A stretch of 64,000 nucleotides of DNA from contig CM060308.1 of assembly GCA_030674185.1 (NCBI GenBank), positions 30,071,504-30,135,503 on the forward strand. The letters are read 5' to 3'. A program made the position numbers and the translations under genes. The first letter of the stretch is position 1; each line of letters opens with the position of its first letter. This document shows, in pieces, positions 31,919-43,164 of this stretch. The stretch is from Monoplex corrugatus (taxonomy: Eukaryota; Mollusca; Gastropoda; Littorinimorpha; Ranellidae). The notes beneath the pieces were generated by a model that saw nothing but the letters and a program-made list of their open reading frames with translations, ran no database searches and was not told where the DNA came from.

Positions 31919-32593
31919 CCGAAATGTGTTGGCAAGATTTTCTCAACTGTTTTTGGGTGGATCTTACCGGGTTATGAATCCATCAGTTTGGAGGACAAGG
32001 TATCAAGATGAAAGTCACATGAACCTGAAAAATACCTAAAAATCAACACTTTTTGAGGAGATGTGGGAACAGCACTTTCTCAGGGACTTCTCACAACATT
32101 TTAAATTTGTTTTCACAGTTATGACAGTCTACCATTGTCCTCCATGTGTATCATTTTTATTTAATTGACCTTTTTCAAGGTGACAGTGACTTTGAAAAGT
32201 ACAAAATCAAGATTTTCTGTTATTTTTATAAATATGGCAGTTGCCAGAATGGCTTGACCATCTCTTCTTAATTAAAGGAGTTTTAGTGGTATAATTATTA
32301 CTTATTAATAACATGCTTTCATTTGCTGGTACTGTTCTGTTTAATCCTTTGTTCTGTGCATTTGCTTTCTGTACTTTGAATGTTTCTGTTTACATTTTTA
32401 AGAGATGTCTTAGTGGATGAAGGCACCAGTGCACTTATGATAAGGCTGTGAGGGCTGCCTTTATTCATTAGCTTTAAAGATTTTGAGATACAGATAAGAT
32501 TAATGGTACATAAAAAAGATGTAATTGAGTTGTGTGTGTGTGTGTTTATGTGTGTGTGTGTGCATGTGTGTGTGTGTGTGTGCGTGCGTGTGT

Positions 32594-32661
<68 letters not shown>

Positions 32662-35600
32662 TGTGTGTATGTGTGTGCGTGCGCAGGAAAAAAATGAAAC
32701 AAGATATGTAGAACTACAAGACCTTGCTTGTGGGTAGAGTACCATGCTGAATTTGGATCCTTACATAATGTGGCATCTGTGGTAATATCATACATGTGTA
32801 TACAATCATCTGTATTGCAAACTGAAAGTAAAACTGAAACTGTACATGCACACTCATGCATGTGGGTACAGATGTGCATGTGTGTGCGCATGCACATGTA
32901 TGAACATGTATGCGTGTGCACATGCAAGTATGTGCTTACTAAGTGTTTTAGTCTTTTTGTGTTTCTTTCGAAAGAAAAAGGTGATCGACTCTTTCAAAAT
33001 AAAGAAAATAGAATGTCAAAAAGACATGGGGATGGGTGAGTTTTAATAGATCAGTGTGTGTGTACATCTGTTTTGAAGAAAGCTCCATATATAAACAATG
33101 TTCTGTTTCTGGTTCTATCAACAGCAGACATGGAAAATTGACAAAAATTGTATTGTGTCGTTGTTTTTACTTTTGGAAAGTGAAGGTTAATCAGTCAATC
33201 ATCAATCCCTTTTCTAATTTATACACCACACACAATACATTCAACGTAAGTACACAGCCTCAAAGGTAAAGATAAAGACATACATATTTTTATTGTTTTC
33301 AGGGTGTGGTTTTGGTGTATGACATTTGCAGCCGCAGTTCATTTGAATCACTCGTCAAATGGCTGCTTTATGTCAAACAGGTATGTGGGAAGATGTGTAT
33401 TTTTTTCCCTTGTTCTTTTCTTTTCAAATCCATCCAAACATACAAAATTACACAGTTATGATGCGGCAGTCGAAAATTTGGATAAAAATGCTGCCTGCTA
33501 TTTTTTTGAAAATTGGGTATAGATACCACTTGTTATTTTTTGAAAAATTGTACTTATAATATAGGACTTGGCAGTACTCTGAAATAACAATTAATGGTAC
33601 TTTAAATAGCATCCAACTATTTTGAATAGCAGAAGCTGTGCTTTGATAAGCAGCCAGTTCTACTTCAAGTAGCAACCAGCTGTTCTTTGAATAGAAACCA
33701 GATACTTTAAATGGTAGCCAGCTGTACTTTGAATAGCAGCCAGTTCTACTTTGAATAGCAGCCAGCTGTACTTTCAGTAGCAGTCTGCTGTGATTTGAAT
33801 AGCATCCTCTTGTACTTAGAGTAGGTAGTTCTACTTTGATCTGCTGTGATTTGAATAGCATCCTCTTGTACTTAGAGTAGGTAATTCTACTTTGAATAGC
33901 AGTCAGCTTTACTTTGAATAGTGCAGTTATATTTGAATGATGGCAGCTATACTTTGAATAGCAGTCAGCTGTACCTTAGCATTGTTTCTGCTTTGAATAG
34001 CAGCCAGTTCTACTTTGAATAACTGTAACGACTTACTTTAGCAGTCTGTTCTGTTTTGAATAGCGGCCAGTTCTACTTGAATAATTGTAACGACTTACTT
34101 TAGCAGCCAGTTCTACCTTGAATAATTGTAACGACTTACTTTAGCAGCCAGTTCTACCTTGAATAATTGTAACGACTTACTTTAGCAGCCAGTTCTACCT
34201 TGAATAATTGTAACGACTTACTTTAGCAGCCAGTTCTACCTTGAATAATTGTAACGACTTACTTTAGCAGCCAGTTCTACCTTGATAATTGTAACGACTT
34301 ACTTTAGCAGCCAGTTCTACTTTGATAGCAGCCAGTTCTATTTTGAATGATTTTAACAAAATTAATCATAATGAAATGAATTATAGTTTTTATATTTTAA
34401 CATGTGAATTATAAACAAAGAATTATGTTCACTTTAGCCTGGTTTTGGTGTACTATGTCACATTCTTCGTTACAGGAAAGTAATACTAATCGTCAAATAA
34501 AATGCATCATTTTCCATTTGCTTGTGTTTCAAAGTTAAAAAGACTGTCCATGGCGTCAGGTTCAGTAACTGTGTTACAGTTATATTTGTTTGAAAAAGGT
34601 GTCTCTAGATTGACAATTACCTGTTGTTCTGATGAAATCTATTTTAAAGTTATGGTGAGGAAAATATCATTTTTGAAATCTGTTTTATTTTGTTTCATTT
34701 TATTTACATGAACTGTGAGGTAAAAGAAGATGTGCAAAAATGAAATGCATGGAAAATTCACCACTCCCTTTTTTAGACAAAGAAAATCTTTTAAGTTAAT
34801 AGTCTTAAGCGGTCTTAAACAAGGAAATGCCATGTAATACCTGTGTGCAGTTTTCCCAACCAGACACGTGTGTTATAATGTTGGGCAACAAATGTGACAG
34901 GGAAGATATGCGACAGGTTCCAACAGCAGTTGCACAAAAGGTCTGTATATTTAGTACCTTCTCTTTTGTGTTTTGTGGATCATTACAAATTTTGAATTAA
35001 CTCATTTCCCGCCGTGGTTGCAATCAAGCAACTTCCCGTATGACCGCCATGGTTGCATTTGTGCGACTTGATGGGGTCATGGTAAACGATAACGTTTCAT
35101 GCGGGTACAAAGCTTTTGTCAGCTCCACTGGTGAATGCAGGCGACTGTGCTATTTTTAAACTTTACCCAGCGACCTAGTTTTTCAGCAGTAAGGCCGAAG
35201 TGTGGCTTTGTTAACTGTCGGAATTTATGTTACGTTTTCTACAAAACATTTTCTCCAAAATGGCTGCAAATCGACACGCATTGTCTACCACTCTGAGTAG
35301 AATAAGCAGACAGCTGACTTTGTGTATAGATTTTCCATTGCTTTTCCTCATTTATTATAATGATATCTGGTGCACAACTCACGAAATAAAATCAGTAGTA
35401 CAACTAATAAACAGTATGAAAAAAATTGTTTGTTTTTCTTTGTGATAAGATTATCTGTGGAATAATCAATCAAGCACATAAACATAAGCAAGCATTCATA
35501 TATAAATACAACATCTGCCCTTTACACATAAAAAAAAAGGTAAGTGAAAATCTTAAATAGTCTTTGAGATATAAGCTTTTAAAATTGCATACTGCGCTGC

Positions 35601-36445
35601 AAAATTGGCTGCCCAAAATATACTTGGCGTGAGGAGTGCCGTTTCTGGGGAAACTTGGGTGAAAGAGTTAAACTTTTGTTTTGTCAGCTTGAGGTGAATC
35701 AATCATCTACTTCCTCTTGTCTTCTGGATATGTCTAAAAGTATGGGAATCTTACTGGATACTTTGAGTCATTTCATAATCTATACTATCGACAGACAGGG
35801 TAATCAAGTTTCTGTATCTCCACTTTTGGTCAGAAGGTCCTGGATTTGATCTGCCTCGACATCTCTGCCTGATGGGTAAAGGGTGGAGATTTTTCTGATT
35901 TCCCAGGTCAAATGTGTGCAGACCTGACAGTGCCCAAGCCCCCTTTGTGAGTATATGCAAGCAGAATATCAAATATGTATGTCAGTGGCTGGTTTATGAA
36001 AACAAGAAAACACCCAGCGTGCATGCCCACCAAAAATGGAATATGCAGATTGTGCAGCAACATACCACCTGCACAATGTGGGCAGAAAGAATGCACGTAC
36101 ATGCGTCATAGAAAAATTGGACAGCTTGAAAATGAAAAAAGCAAACAAATGAACGAACAAACAAAAAAACCCAAAAACTGTTAATTCATGTAAAGTCTTG
36201 ATTGGTGTTTCACCCTCCGGACATGTCTCCCATCTTTCTGTTTCTTTTTCTGCTTATTCTGTTTAAAAAGAAAAAGAAGAAGCACTGTTTTGTCTGGATT
36301 GAGACTACCACATGGTTTATTTTTGTTTTGTATTTCTTTAAAAAGAAAGATTGAATCTGATCAGTGTTAAACTTTCTGTATGTCTGCATCTACCTGTCTT
36401 GTTTTCCCTTGTGTGTGTGTGTGTGTGTGTTGTGTGTGTGTGTGT

Positions 36446-36539
<94 letters not shown>

Positions 36540-38721
36540 GATTTGTTTGCAGTATATCTGTAAAATTGTAGCATTAATTCCTTGATTGACATATTGTGTG
36601 TGTTTCAAGATTTGTTTGCAGTATATCTGTAAAATTGTAGCATTAATTCCTTGATTGACATATTGTAGTTTAAAGTTTAGTGAACTGGATATATTGTGAG
36701 CAGTCCCTTTTTCTGAGCGTTAAGTTATGTCCTACTCTGCTGCTGACCCTGAATCAGATTCCACATGTAGCATGATCACATTTCAAAACAGCGCGACTCA
36801 CTCTGGCACTGCCTTCTTTAGCATTATTAAAAAGTGCATGTAGAACACATTTTTGTGTGTGTGTGCTTTTATGTTTGAAAGTCCACTTAGTGTCACAGTT
36901 CAGCTTAGTTTGTAAAGAAAGTGTTTTGAAACAGATCTGACTGAACGTCTTCTATTGACTTCTTAGTTTCTTCTATTGGTTTCTTAGTTATTTGTGAAAA
37001 GACTGCGTTGTAGGGAACATGTTTCTATTGACTTTTCCATAATGAAGACAATATCAGATATACTTATATCAAACACTTGGAATGAGTGAACAGTTTGTTG
37101 TTTGTGTGATGACAAAACCCCAGGACCTACACCATGACCTTGTTAGTGTGTACAGCTTATACGTAGGTATACAATTATAAGGCTTGTGCCATGACCATTT
37201 TGGATCCAGTCCATCACATGGCATCAGAATTCTTTGAGCGTGAATACTCCATCTTGAGAAACTGAAACTGAATTGTGTGGTTAGAGAATGAAAGTGAAGG
37301 TGAAATACAAACTTGTGAATGGTAAACTGTGCGTGTGAAATATGTGTCTGATCTCTGCATTCTTCATGATATTGATGTAACAGTAAATCAAGTTTAGAAA
37401 GCAAACATCTCAAAAACATATGTAACAAGTGTTATCTACAACTCATTCGCTGTAGGTCTATGACTGCAGATCTGTCTGTGCTTGTGCTGTGTTCACTGTT
37501 GTCATAACAATGAGGTCTGTTACAAGTTTCAGGTAAAGTCAAATGACCATTTGATCTAACAGTAGTGTATTGCACCAGAGTGTCTTCGTTCCCACTTGTT
37601 TTTAGATTTGACAGAAATCCCATGCATGCTTTGGAGACAACCTGAAATGCATGATATTTTGGATTGTCTGCTTTCCACTGAGTAAAATGCGATGTAATGG
37701 ATGTATAACCAGCTATGTATTGAAGTTTCTTTTCACCAGCACTGCTGCCAACCTTCCTGTGTACTGAGTACCACAAATTAGAACCTCCTGTGTTCTGCAG
37801 ATAAATAGTCAGCAGTACATGGTGGTAGCTAGGGCATATTATAGGAGGGAGATCAGAGCTGTGTTATGTCCAGGATGGAAAAGTGATAGGGCAAAACGTC
37901 TAGGATTGAGAAAGTCAGTAACTTTCAGTAAGACAAAATTTCCTTGCCTAAGAAAAATAGTAGGACATACTGACACATGATGAATAGTGATCAAAGTGTG
38001 GAATGACAATTCAAGGCATCAACCAGTATGTTTTAAATAGATAATAGTGTGTGTGTTTGTGTGTGTTTGCATGCATGCTTGCATTAATGTGTACATGCAT
38101 GGATGTGTGCATGTATGTATGTGCGGGCACATGCATGCACATGTATGTGTGTTTGTTTGAGGTGTTATGTTTTGTGGTGTTGTGTTAGTCTTGTATGTGG
38201 CATTCTGTTTTTGTTGTAGTGTAACTACAACAAATTGAAATTTCAAAAAGATCACGACCCATATTCAGAATGTTTACCTGTTTATGTTATTTGTCCACCC
38301 ACACATTACTTTCATCAAAATTCATTCTGGAAAGGGGTAGTATAATTATAACCAAATGTTTTCATTTTTTAATCGGATTGTATCCAAGTCCAATGTCCAG
38401 AAGCCTCACTGTCAGTGTCAGAGTGTGTTTGATAAGTATCTGACACTCTGCCAGTTGTGTAGATGAAATAAATAAATTTAGACCATGTAGAGTGCTGTCT
38501 GTCCTGTAATTAGCACAGGAGTGTGAATAAAAAAAAACCAACCCATAAATCTTATGATGTGTGTGTACAGTTTGCTGATGAAAACAACATGAGGTACTAC
38601 GAAACAAGTGCTAAGGATCCAGGAAATCTTGATCAGGTAATCCAAAACATGTGATTAATTTTGGAGCCAGTATGTAGTTATTGGTTAAAAAAGACAGGTG
38701 CAGGAGTTCCTGTGCATATGT

Positions 38722-38783
<62 letters not shown>

Positions 38784-39499
38784 AGAGAGAGAGAGAGAGA
38801 GTAAAATGTGTCTGGGATTTGTGGCATGATTTCATTTCTGTTCTTTGAGTGATCTTTGTTTTTTTTTATGGATCAACAACCTGTGTCTGGGATTTGTGGC
38901 ATGATTTCATTTTTGTTCTTTGAGTAATCTTTGGGTTTTTTTTTTATGGATCAACAATCCATTCCACTAAAGATACTTGAAGCTGAATGGTTTTCACTCT
39001 TTTTGAGTCACTGTGAGCAAGCGTGAGAAGTTGTCTGCTTGGTTTTCTTGACTGACTGCGTTGTGAGAAGTTTCGGCATGGTGTGTGTTTGGGGACACAC
39101 TAGAATTCAGTTGCAGGATGTACTGTAAGATTTTTTTTTCCAGAAAGTGTTCAAAACCATTTGAAAGGGGAAAGTGTAGGTGTTGCTTGACTTTGTGTAA
39201 TTCTGTATAGAGACAAAGTTTCATTCCTATAGAGGTGAAATTGTGTTTGTATAAAGATGAAGATGATGAGCTTTCCTTTTCAGCCTTTCTTACAGCTGTG
39301 TGCGGAGATCCTGGATGAACAAAACCGAGGGAACAATGACCTGTCAGGTCATCTCGACGATTCCCGTTCCTCGAACAGTAGCTACCTGGTTGACTTGAAC
39401 CAGACAAACATTAAACGGCAGGACAGTGCTGACACACAGATGGAGAAAGGGGGAGGAGAGTTGCCTGCCCGACAGGGATGGTGCTGTGGCTACTTGTGA
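22546..39499 (+). CDS. Rab-family small GTPase, Rab15-like (7 exons)
   Basis: Membrane-trafficking GTPase. Exons: 22546-22669, 29274-29334, 30642-30702, 33303-33380, 34851-34940, 38571-38636, 39284-39499. All junctions are GT-AG with matching phase; the product has 231 residues. Seen in order: G1 GDTGVGKT (residues about 15-22), switch I TTIGVDFK, G3 [22 protein letters not shown]4 GNKCD, G5 ETSAK, and a long variable tail ending in CCGYL, a C-terminal double cysteine suited to geranylgeranylation. The start [16 protein letters not shown] and the [11 protein letters not shown] stretch resemble Rab15 more than Rab8/10/13, but I could not run a tree. The C-terminal tail is about 20 residues longer than vertebrate Rab15 (family knowledge). 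Divergent from COQ6. Introns hold an RTE element, a CR1/L2 fragment, a 41-bp minisatellite and (GT)n tracts. Confidence 0.95.
22950..24634 (-). mobile_element. 5'-truncated RTE-like retrotransposon with target-site duplication
   Basis: Flanked by the 13-bp direct repeat TTTTCATTATACT (22937-22949 and 24635-24647). On the minus strand the open part starts near 24634 and reads a GKAPGPD motif, then after a one-base frame change near 24295 the RT core: [27 protein letters not shown] and [11 protein letters not shown]. The C-terminal region follows, with LLYGCEAWT and RRMLRVPWT, to the TAG at 22974-22976. Six bases later a (TGA)n tail finishes the element, as is common for RTE/BovB-type LINEs. 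The endonuclease domain is missing. It sits in Rab intron 1 in antisense orientation. Apart from the frame change the ORF is nearly intact, so the insertion is fairly recent. Confidence 0.93.
24722..24802. repeat. (CA)n microsatellite
   Basis: CA tract with one slipped C, 75 bases after the RTE target-site duplication, Rab intron 1. Confidence 0.97.
25300..25498 (+). repeat. Relic 3' end of non-LTR element
   Basis: T-rich segment ending 'gtctaaaatcactttagtga' then 'atagacattagattaaat', which matches the terminal part of the element that ends at 15500 with several substitutions. Like that copy, it runs directly into (AC)n. Confidence 0.6.
25499..25621. repeat. (AC)n(TC)n microsatellite
   Basis: About 95 bases of AC followed by TC, directly after the retrotransposon-end relic, Rab intron 1. 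Confidence 0.97.
25635..25915 (-). repeat. SINE family 2, copy 5
   Basis: Family blocks 'gttcaagaaggattcatcat', 'gagcctgtacaaaaccatg', 'tgaaacactaagctgacacc' and 'catcagatcttgagttgaac'. Rab intron 1, antisense to the gene. Confidence 0.75.
26552..26959. mobile_element. Candidate TTAA-bounded nonautonomous DNA element (408 bp)
   Basis: Starts TTAACCATTTAGCTATCGGA and ends in the reverse complement of TTAACCCTTTCACTACGGAA. The two termini agree over about 20 bases with a few mismatches and sit in TTAA. There is no coding capacity. Inverted ends plus TTAA suggest a piggyBac-mobilised MITE. Rab intron 1. Confidence 0.5.
27054..27178. repeat. Poly(C)/poly(A)/(CAA)n low-complexity tract
   Basis: Alternating runs of C, A and CAA triplets in Rab intron 1. 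Confidence 0.95.
27395..28602 (+). pseudogene. CR1/L2-like retrotransposon 3' fragment
   Basis: An uninterrupted frame of about 280 codons runs from the DD of the RT catalytic box (DDTQL at about 27400) through [20 protein letters not shown], [43 protein letters not shown] and [10 protein letters not shown] to the TAA at 28239-28241. These are hallmark post-RT motifs of CR1/L2-type LINEs. The 3' UTR includes poly(C) (28261-28288), a (GT)n tract and the terminal GCGCTATATAAAT followed by an ATT-rich tail. It is truncated almost exactly at the catalytic Asp pair. Rab intron 1, sense orientation. Confidence 0.9.
28420..28530. repeat. (GT)n(GC/GT)n microsatellite inside LINE 3' UTR
   Basis: GT tract grading into CGTG-rich variants, between the LINE stop codon and its conserved terminal motif. 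Confidence 0.95.
28682..28850. repeat. (ATC)n-rich low-complexity tract
   Basis: ATC/ACC triplet-rich sequence directly after the LINE tail. The core 28808-28842 is pure (ATC)n. Confidence 0.9.
29335..30641. other. Rab intron 2
   Basis: Holds CA-rich DNA (29580-29720), a poly(G) run (29830-29848) and otherwise ordinary AT-rich intron sequence. No exon or complete element recognised. Confidence 0.5.
31841..31918. repeat. (GT)n microsatellite
   Basis: About 78 bases of GT, Rab intron 3, sense strand. Confidence 0.97.
32531..32682. repeat. (GT)n microsatellite
   Basis: About 150 bases of GT with A, C and slipped-G interruptions, Rab intron 3. Confidence 0.97.
33600..34345. repeat. Two-stage minisatellite in Rab intron 4
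   Basis: The left part (33600-34020) is a degenerate array of about 20-25-bp units around 'tactttgaatagcagccag'. From 34020 the array switches to a homogeneous 41-bp unit containing 'ttgtaacgacttactttagc', about seven copies. The longer unit includes the shorter one, so it probably arose from it. Confidence 0.9.
34997..35671. mobile_element. Candidate TTAA-bounded nonautonomous DNA element (675 bp)
   Basis: Begins TTAACTCATTTCCC and ends GGGTGAAAGAGTTAA, i.e. inverted ends TTAACTC(A)TTTC.CCC in a TTAA context. No transposase ORF. Rab intron 5, starting 56 bases after exon 5. Confidence 0.45.
35795..36110 (+). repeat. SINE family 3, copy 2
   Basis: Core 'gggtaaagggtggagatttt', 'tctgatttcccaggtcaa' and 'ggtttatgaaaacaagaaaa', then 'cacccagcgtgcatgccc'. 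It matches 10130-10330 and the reverse complement of 50725-51000. Rab intron 5. Confidence 0.75.
36412..36537. repeat. (GT)n microsatellite
   Basis: About 125 bases of TG with slipped bases, Rab intron 5, directly before a tandem duplication. Confidence 0.97.
36538..36666. repeat. Tandem duplication, about 70 bp x 2
   Basis: 'agatttgtttgcagtatatc' to 'ccttgattgacatattg' occurs twice without visible differences. A short GTGTGTG bridge joins the copies, suggesting that slippage at the neighbouring (GT)n produced it. Confidence 0.95.
38717..38801. repeat. (TG)n(GA)n microsatellite
   Basis: About 60 bases TG then GA, Rab intron 6. Confidence 0.97.
38808..38957. repeat. Tandem duplication, about 75 bp x 2
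   Basis: 'tgtgtctgggatttgtggca' to 'ttatggatcaacaa' occurs twice, with differences mainly in the poly(T) length. Rab intron 6. Confidence 0.93.
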
Positions 39500-40015
39500 T
39501 ATTATCCCCACGTATGAGACTGTACCTTTTTGGCCTGTTTGTTTCATCAGTGATAGCATGTCTTGAGTCTATGTCGAAGACTTCTCGTAACCAGATGATA
39601 TCATCGGATAATGTGAGTGCTTGAGTTATGTTAATTATGCAAAGAGTGGCTTTTTTATATCCATGTTTTTTTCAGGCGGTTATGGTCACACAGTATGGTG
39701 ATGCCGATATTGTTAATGTGTTTGGAAATGGCTGCTGCTTTGGAGAAATATTTGAAGGTTTTTATTTGTATGTTTGGTTTTATATTGTGCAGTTTCTACC
39801 ATATTTCTTTGATTGGTTTTATATCACGTAGTTTACATTGCATCATGGATACATTTGTACCTTGCTGTGATTGATGGAAAGCTTCAGTATTACCACAAGT
39901 TTTTTTTCCTTCTCCCAAACAACTTAAGACAGTTGCATTTTCAGGCATTTTCCTGAAATTTGAATTGTTAGTGTTAGGTCTGAAGCCATGTCTCTGATGT
40001 GCTGATGACAATAAA
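39500..40015 (+). terminator. Rab 3' UTR with candidate polyadenylation signal
   Basis: The sequence after the Rab stop is AT-rich and non-coding. AATAAA at 40010-40015 is a plausible polyadenylation signal, which would give a 3' UTR of a little over 500 bases. Confidence 0.5.
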
Positions 40016-40325
40016 AGTTTGTGAGAGTAGTATTTTGAAAATTTAGAGGTTCGCTGTAAATTCAGATAAAGAGCTTAAAACCATGCTGAAATAGTGTCAG
40101 AATGTAGAAATCATAATTGGCTTGAAAAACTTCTGCAGCACAGATAGGCTGATATCAGCTTCAAAAATGACAATTGGGATTTAGATGAATATATCTTGAA
40201 AGAGATTAGCCTAACATGACTGCAAGGTAGTTGAAATGAGATATTTGTTAGTTCTGTTTAGTTTTTAGATGCTTAGCATTGAATGTACTTGTAGATAACA
40301 ATGTTTCTCCTCTCGTTTCATTACT

Positions 40326-40497
40326 TTAACCCTTTGACTCCCTCGCCCTATTCTCCTGCATCCTGCATTTCAGCCATGATAGAAAAGCAAAACCTTAACC
40401 CTTTCATTGCCTCACTCTAGGAAACTGGTAGATAGGGTGGCAGAGTGAAAGGGTTGTTTTTGTAGCTGGTGGATAGGGTGGCAGAGTGAAAGGTTAA
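40326..40497. mobile_element. TTAA-bounded foldback MITE, copy 2
   Basis: Starts TTAACCCTTTGACTCCC and ends GAGTGAAAGGTTAA. An inner copy of the terminal sequence (cttaaccctttcattgcctc) and duplicated right arms 'ggtggatagggtggcagagt' give a nested hairpin. It lies just beyond the Rab 3' UTR. Confidence 0.8.
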
Positions 40498-43160
40498 GGA
40501 ACACTCAAGAGTGTGTGTGTTTTTCCCACAGCAGTCCATGAAGCCTTTAAAAAGCATTTATCTTATGACTTTCTTTTTCCATGATGGCATAAGTATCAAT
40601 AGCTTTATTGACATTTGTACATAAAGATTTCTGAGGTTTTATACATATGGAAGCTCACAGAAATGCACATGTTGAGCAAATTCAGGGGAGATGAAAATTG
40701 CAAATCAAATGTTTAATAGGGACATGATTATCAAGTCCTAACATGCTTGTAAGAGGTTGACAAACCTAACCTTGCTTTTGACATTATCATTTATTCATTT
40801 AATCTATTCATTTAGTAGCTTTCAGAGAGACAGTATCTCATCCATTTAGTATTAGCGATTGTGGCACACAAAGATGTACAGGCTGTCAGTAAAGGAAAAG
40901 CCTGAAAAAGAGCATCCGTGAAATGGATGGAACAGAAACGGAAAGTCAAACTGTAACCTAAACTGATTACCAGATGTTTGAAATATGCATTTAATTTGCG
41001 TTCTTCCTCTTGTAAAATGTGCTTAATCACAAAGAAAGAAAAAGGAAATTTTGTGCCATCTTGAGGCAAGTGCCTTTTTCATCCAGGTGGAGTAAGTGAA
41101 ATCCATGCACATTCCTTCATATTTTCCATACTTTATGAGTGATAGGTAAGTTCTGCAATAAAAGAAGTGCAGACTGAAATAAATCCTGTCAAACAGTGCT
41201 AGGTACATACTTAAAGTTTGTTGTTTGTTTTCTTTTGTCCATAATTATTGCCAGCCTGTGTTTATATGGTTTGTTGTACTGTAATATACTGATAATAACA
41301 AATATGTTTTGCTGTAATATATTAATACTTTAGATGTATCGCTGGCAACTGCCATAGTTGCGAGTACTTTTTTCACTCTATATCATCACCTGGAAGTCCA
41401 TCTGCATCTATGAAACACAAGTTAGAATCAAACAAGATTACCTGTAAAACACAAGGAATGCGCACATCCAGATATACTTAAACACATGTGTATTGTCACA
41501 GATTATTAGTCTTTTGATTTGAAAGCAGAGGCAGGTAAATTAGTCTTAGGATGTTTTATCGTTGTTTTTCTGGAGTTGAGAACAATACAAGTATCAAAGA
41601 CATTGCACTTAACATGTTTGAAGACAATCTTTACTTTCAGATTATTGAATGAAGCATTTTAACTTAGTTTGATTTTAGTTAGAATTGTGTTTAAATCATT
41701 AAATGATTAAGAGTTTGACTCTTGATGTTGTTTGCGTATGAGTAAGATGAAGGATGGTAGAATGCATCATTGGTGGAAATGTATGTTGTATTGTGGCTTT
41801 AGAAAGACTGGGAAAAAAATCTTGAACTGCCTAGATATTTTTTAAAAATATGTTATGTTTTATCAAATTTGAAATGCTAGTGTTATGTATGATGTCTTGG
41901 ATCATTCCACTGTAAGTGAGTAATGAATCTGGCGTGTGTGGGTGAAACACAGTCCAGAAGAGAATGATTGTGTGGAAACAGGTGCATTTCCATATTTTGT
42001 TTTATTACACCGTGAATAGCTTAAATATCGATTTTCGTTGTTGCTAGATTTATGGCACTCAGCTGAATAGAGTGGAATTTCATGTCTTTTTTTTTTTTTT
42101 TAATGTTCATTGGAATGGTAATTTTCTAGATCTGGGTATAATCATTTTGTGTAAAAGCTGAAATCCTGAGTTCTGTTTTAGTATTTTACCATTTCAGCAT
42201 TTTTTAACACTGTTTTCCTTGAAAAGAGTGAAGGTACTTACAAAATAAGAGGTTGTCAGAATATGTATCAATCCATCATCAGTATGATGATTTGTCTGAT
42301 TGATTAACTGTACAGATTTAATAGAAATCTGCTTTTAGTATCGATCCATTATCATCAGTTTGATGATAATGCTGATTGATTAACTGTTCAGATTTAGTAG
42401 AAATCTGCTTTTCTATTCATAGTTTTTGTTCTGGCTGTTTAGGTGTGATAGTTTTACTGTACACTCATGGAGTATTCTTCTAACTAGTCATTTTGAGCGA
42501 GTGCCAACAACTTGGGTAGTTTTTGTTCTAGAAAGTGTGGATGCTTAACTAATGCATAAATGACAGTTTTATAACTTTTTAGTGGGAAACGGGGAGAGGC
42601 AGGGTGGAGAGGATGGTGATGGTAGCTGGAGATAAGATTTGCTTGACAGTAACAAAGGAAGCCTTTTTATAATGTAAGTTTTATCACCACATATACAGAT
42701 ATGTGAGGTGCAAGAATAGCTGAATATGGTGCAAGATAATTTTATTTTACTCTGCCAATTTAGATAATTGTTTAGAGTTAGTATGTCAGTCTATGATTGT
42801 TCAAAATAATCATTGAGAGTGTTTGATGCATTAGAATGATATATACTGTCAAATGTTCTTGCATTTGTTGTACAAGTGCCCAGTTACATTTTTGTCTCTT
42901 TTGGATCATTGGAGATGTTCTCAGAATTTATGAACATATTGACTATGGTGATGCCAGTGGTGATAAACTTTCTAAATGACTGAGGTTGTAACGCATGTCC
43001 ATTGAAGTGCCTTGTCTGTTTTTCTGTCATATTGTTTTGTCTCAGACCAGAATGTTACATTTTTCTCTCGATGTCAGTATCTGTGTCTTGAATGTGATAT
43101 TTTTTTCTTTTTCATGTCTTATATTTCTTTTCTGTCTTAATGTTTATTGTAGATGATAGG
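40498..43160. other. Intergenic, no gene seen
   Basis: AT-rich sequence with no exon recognised. It includes an imperfect two-copy duplication at 42255-42410 ('gattgattaactgt.cagat' blocks). Confidence 0.5.
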
Positions 43161-43164
43161 TGTT

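Larger units (their letters stand above)
30703..33302. other. Rab intron 3
   Basis: Contains (GT)n at 31710-31740, 31841-31918 and 32531-32682. The rest is AT-rich with no exon recognised. Confidence 0.5.
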
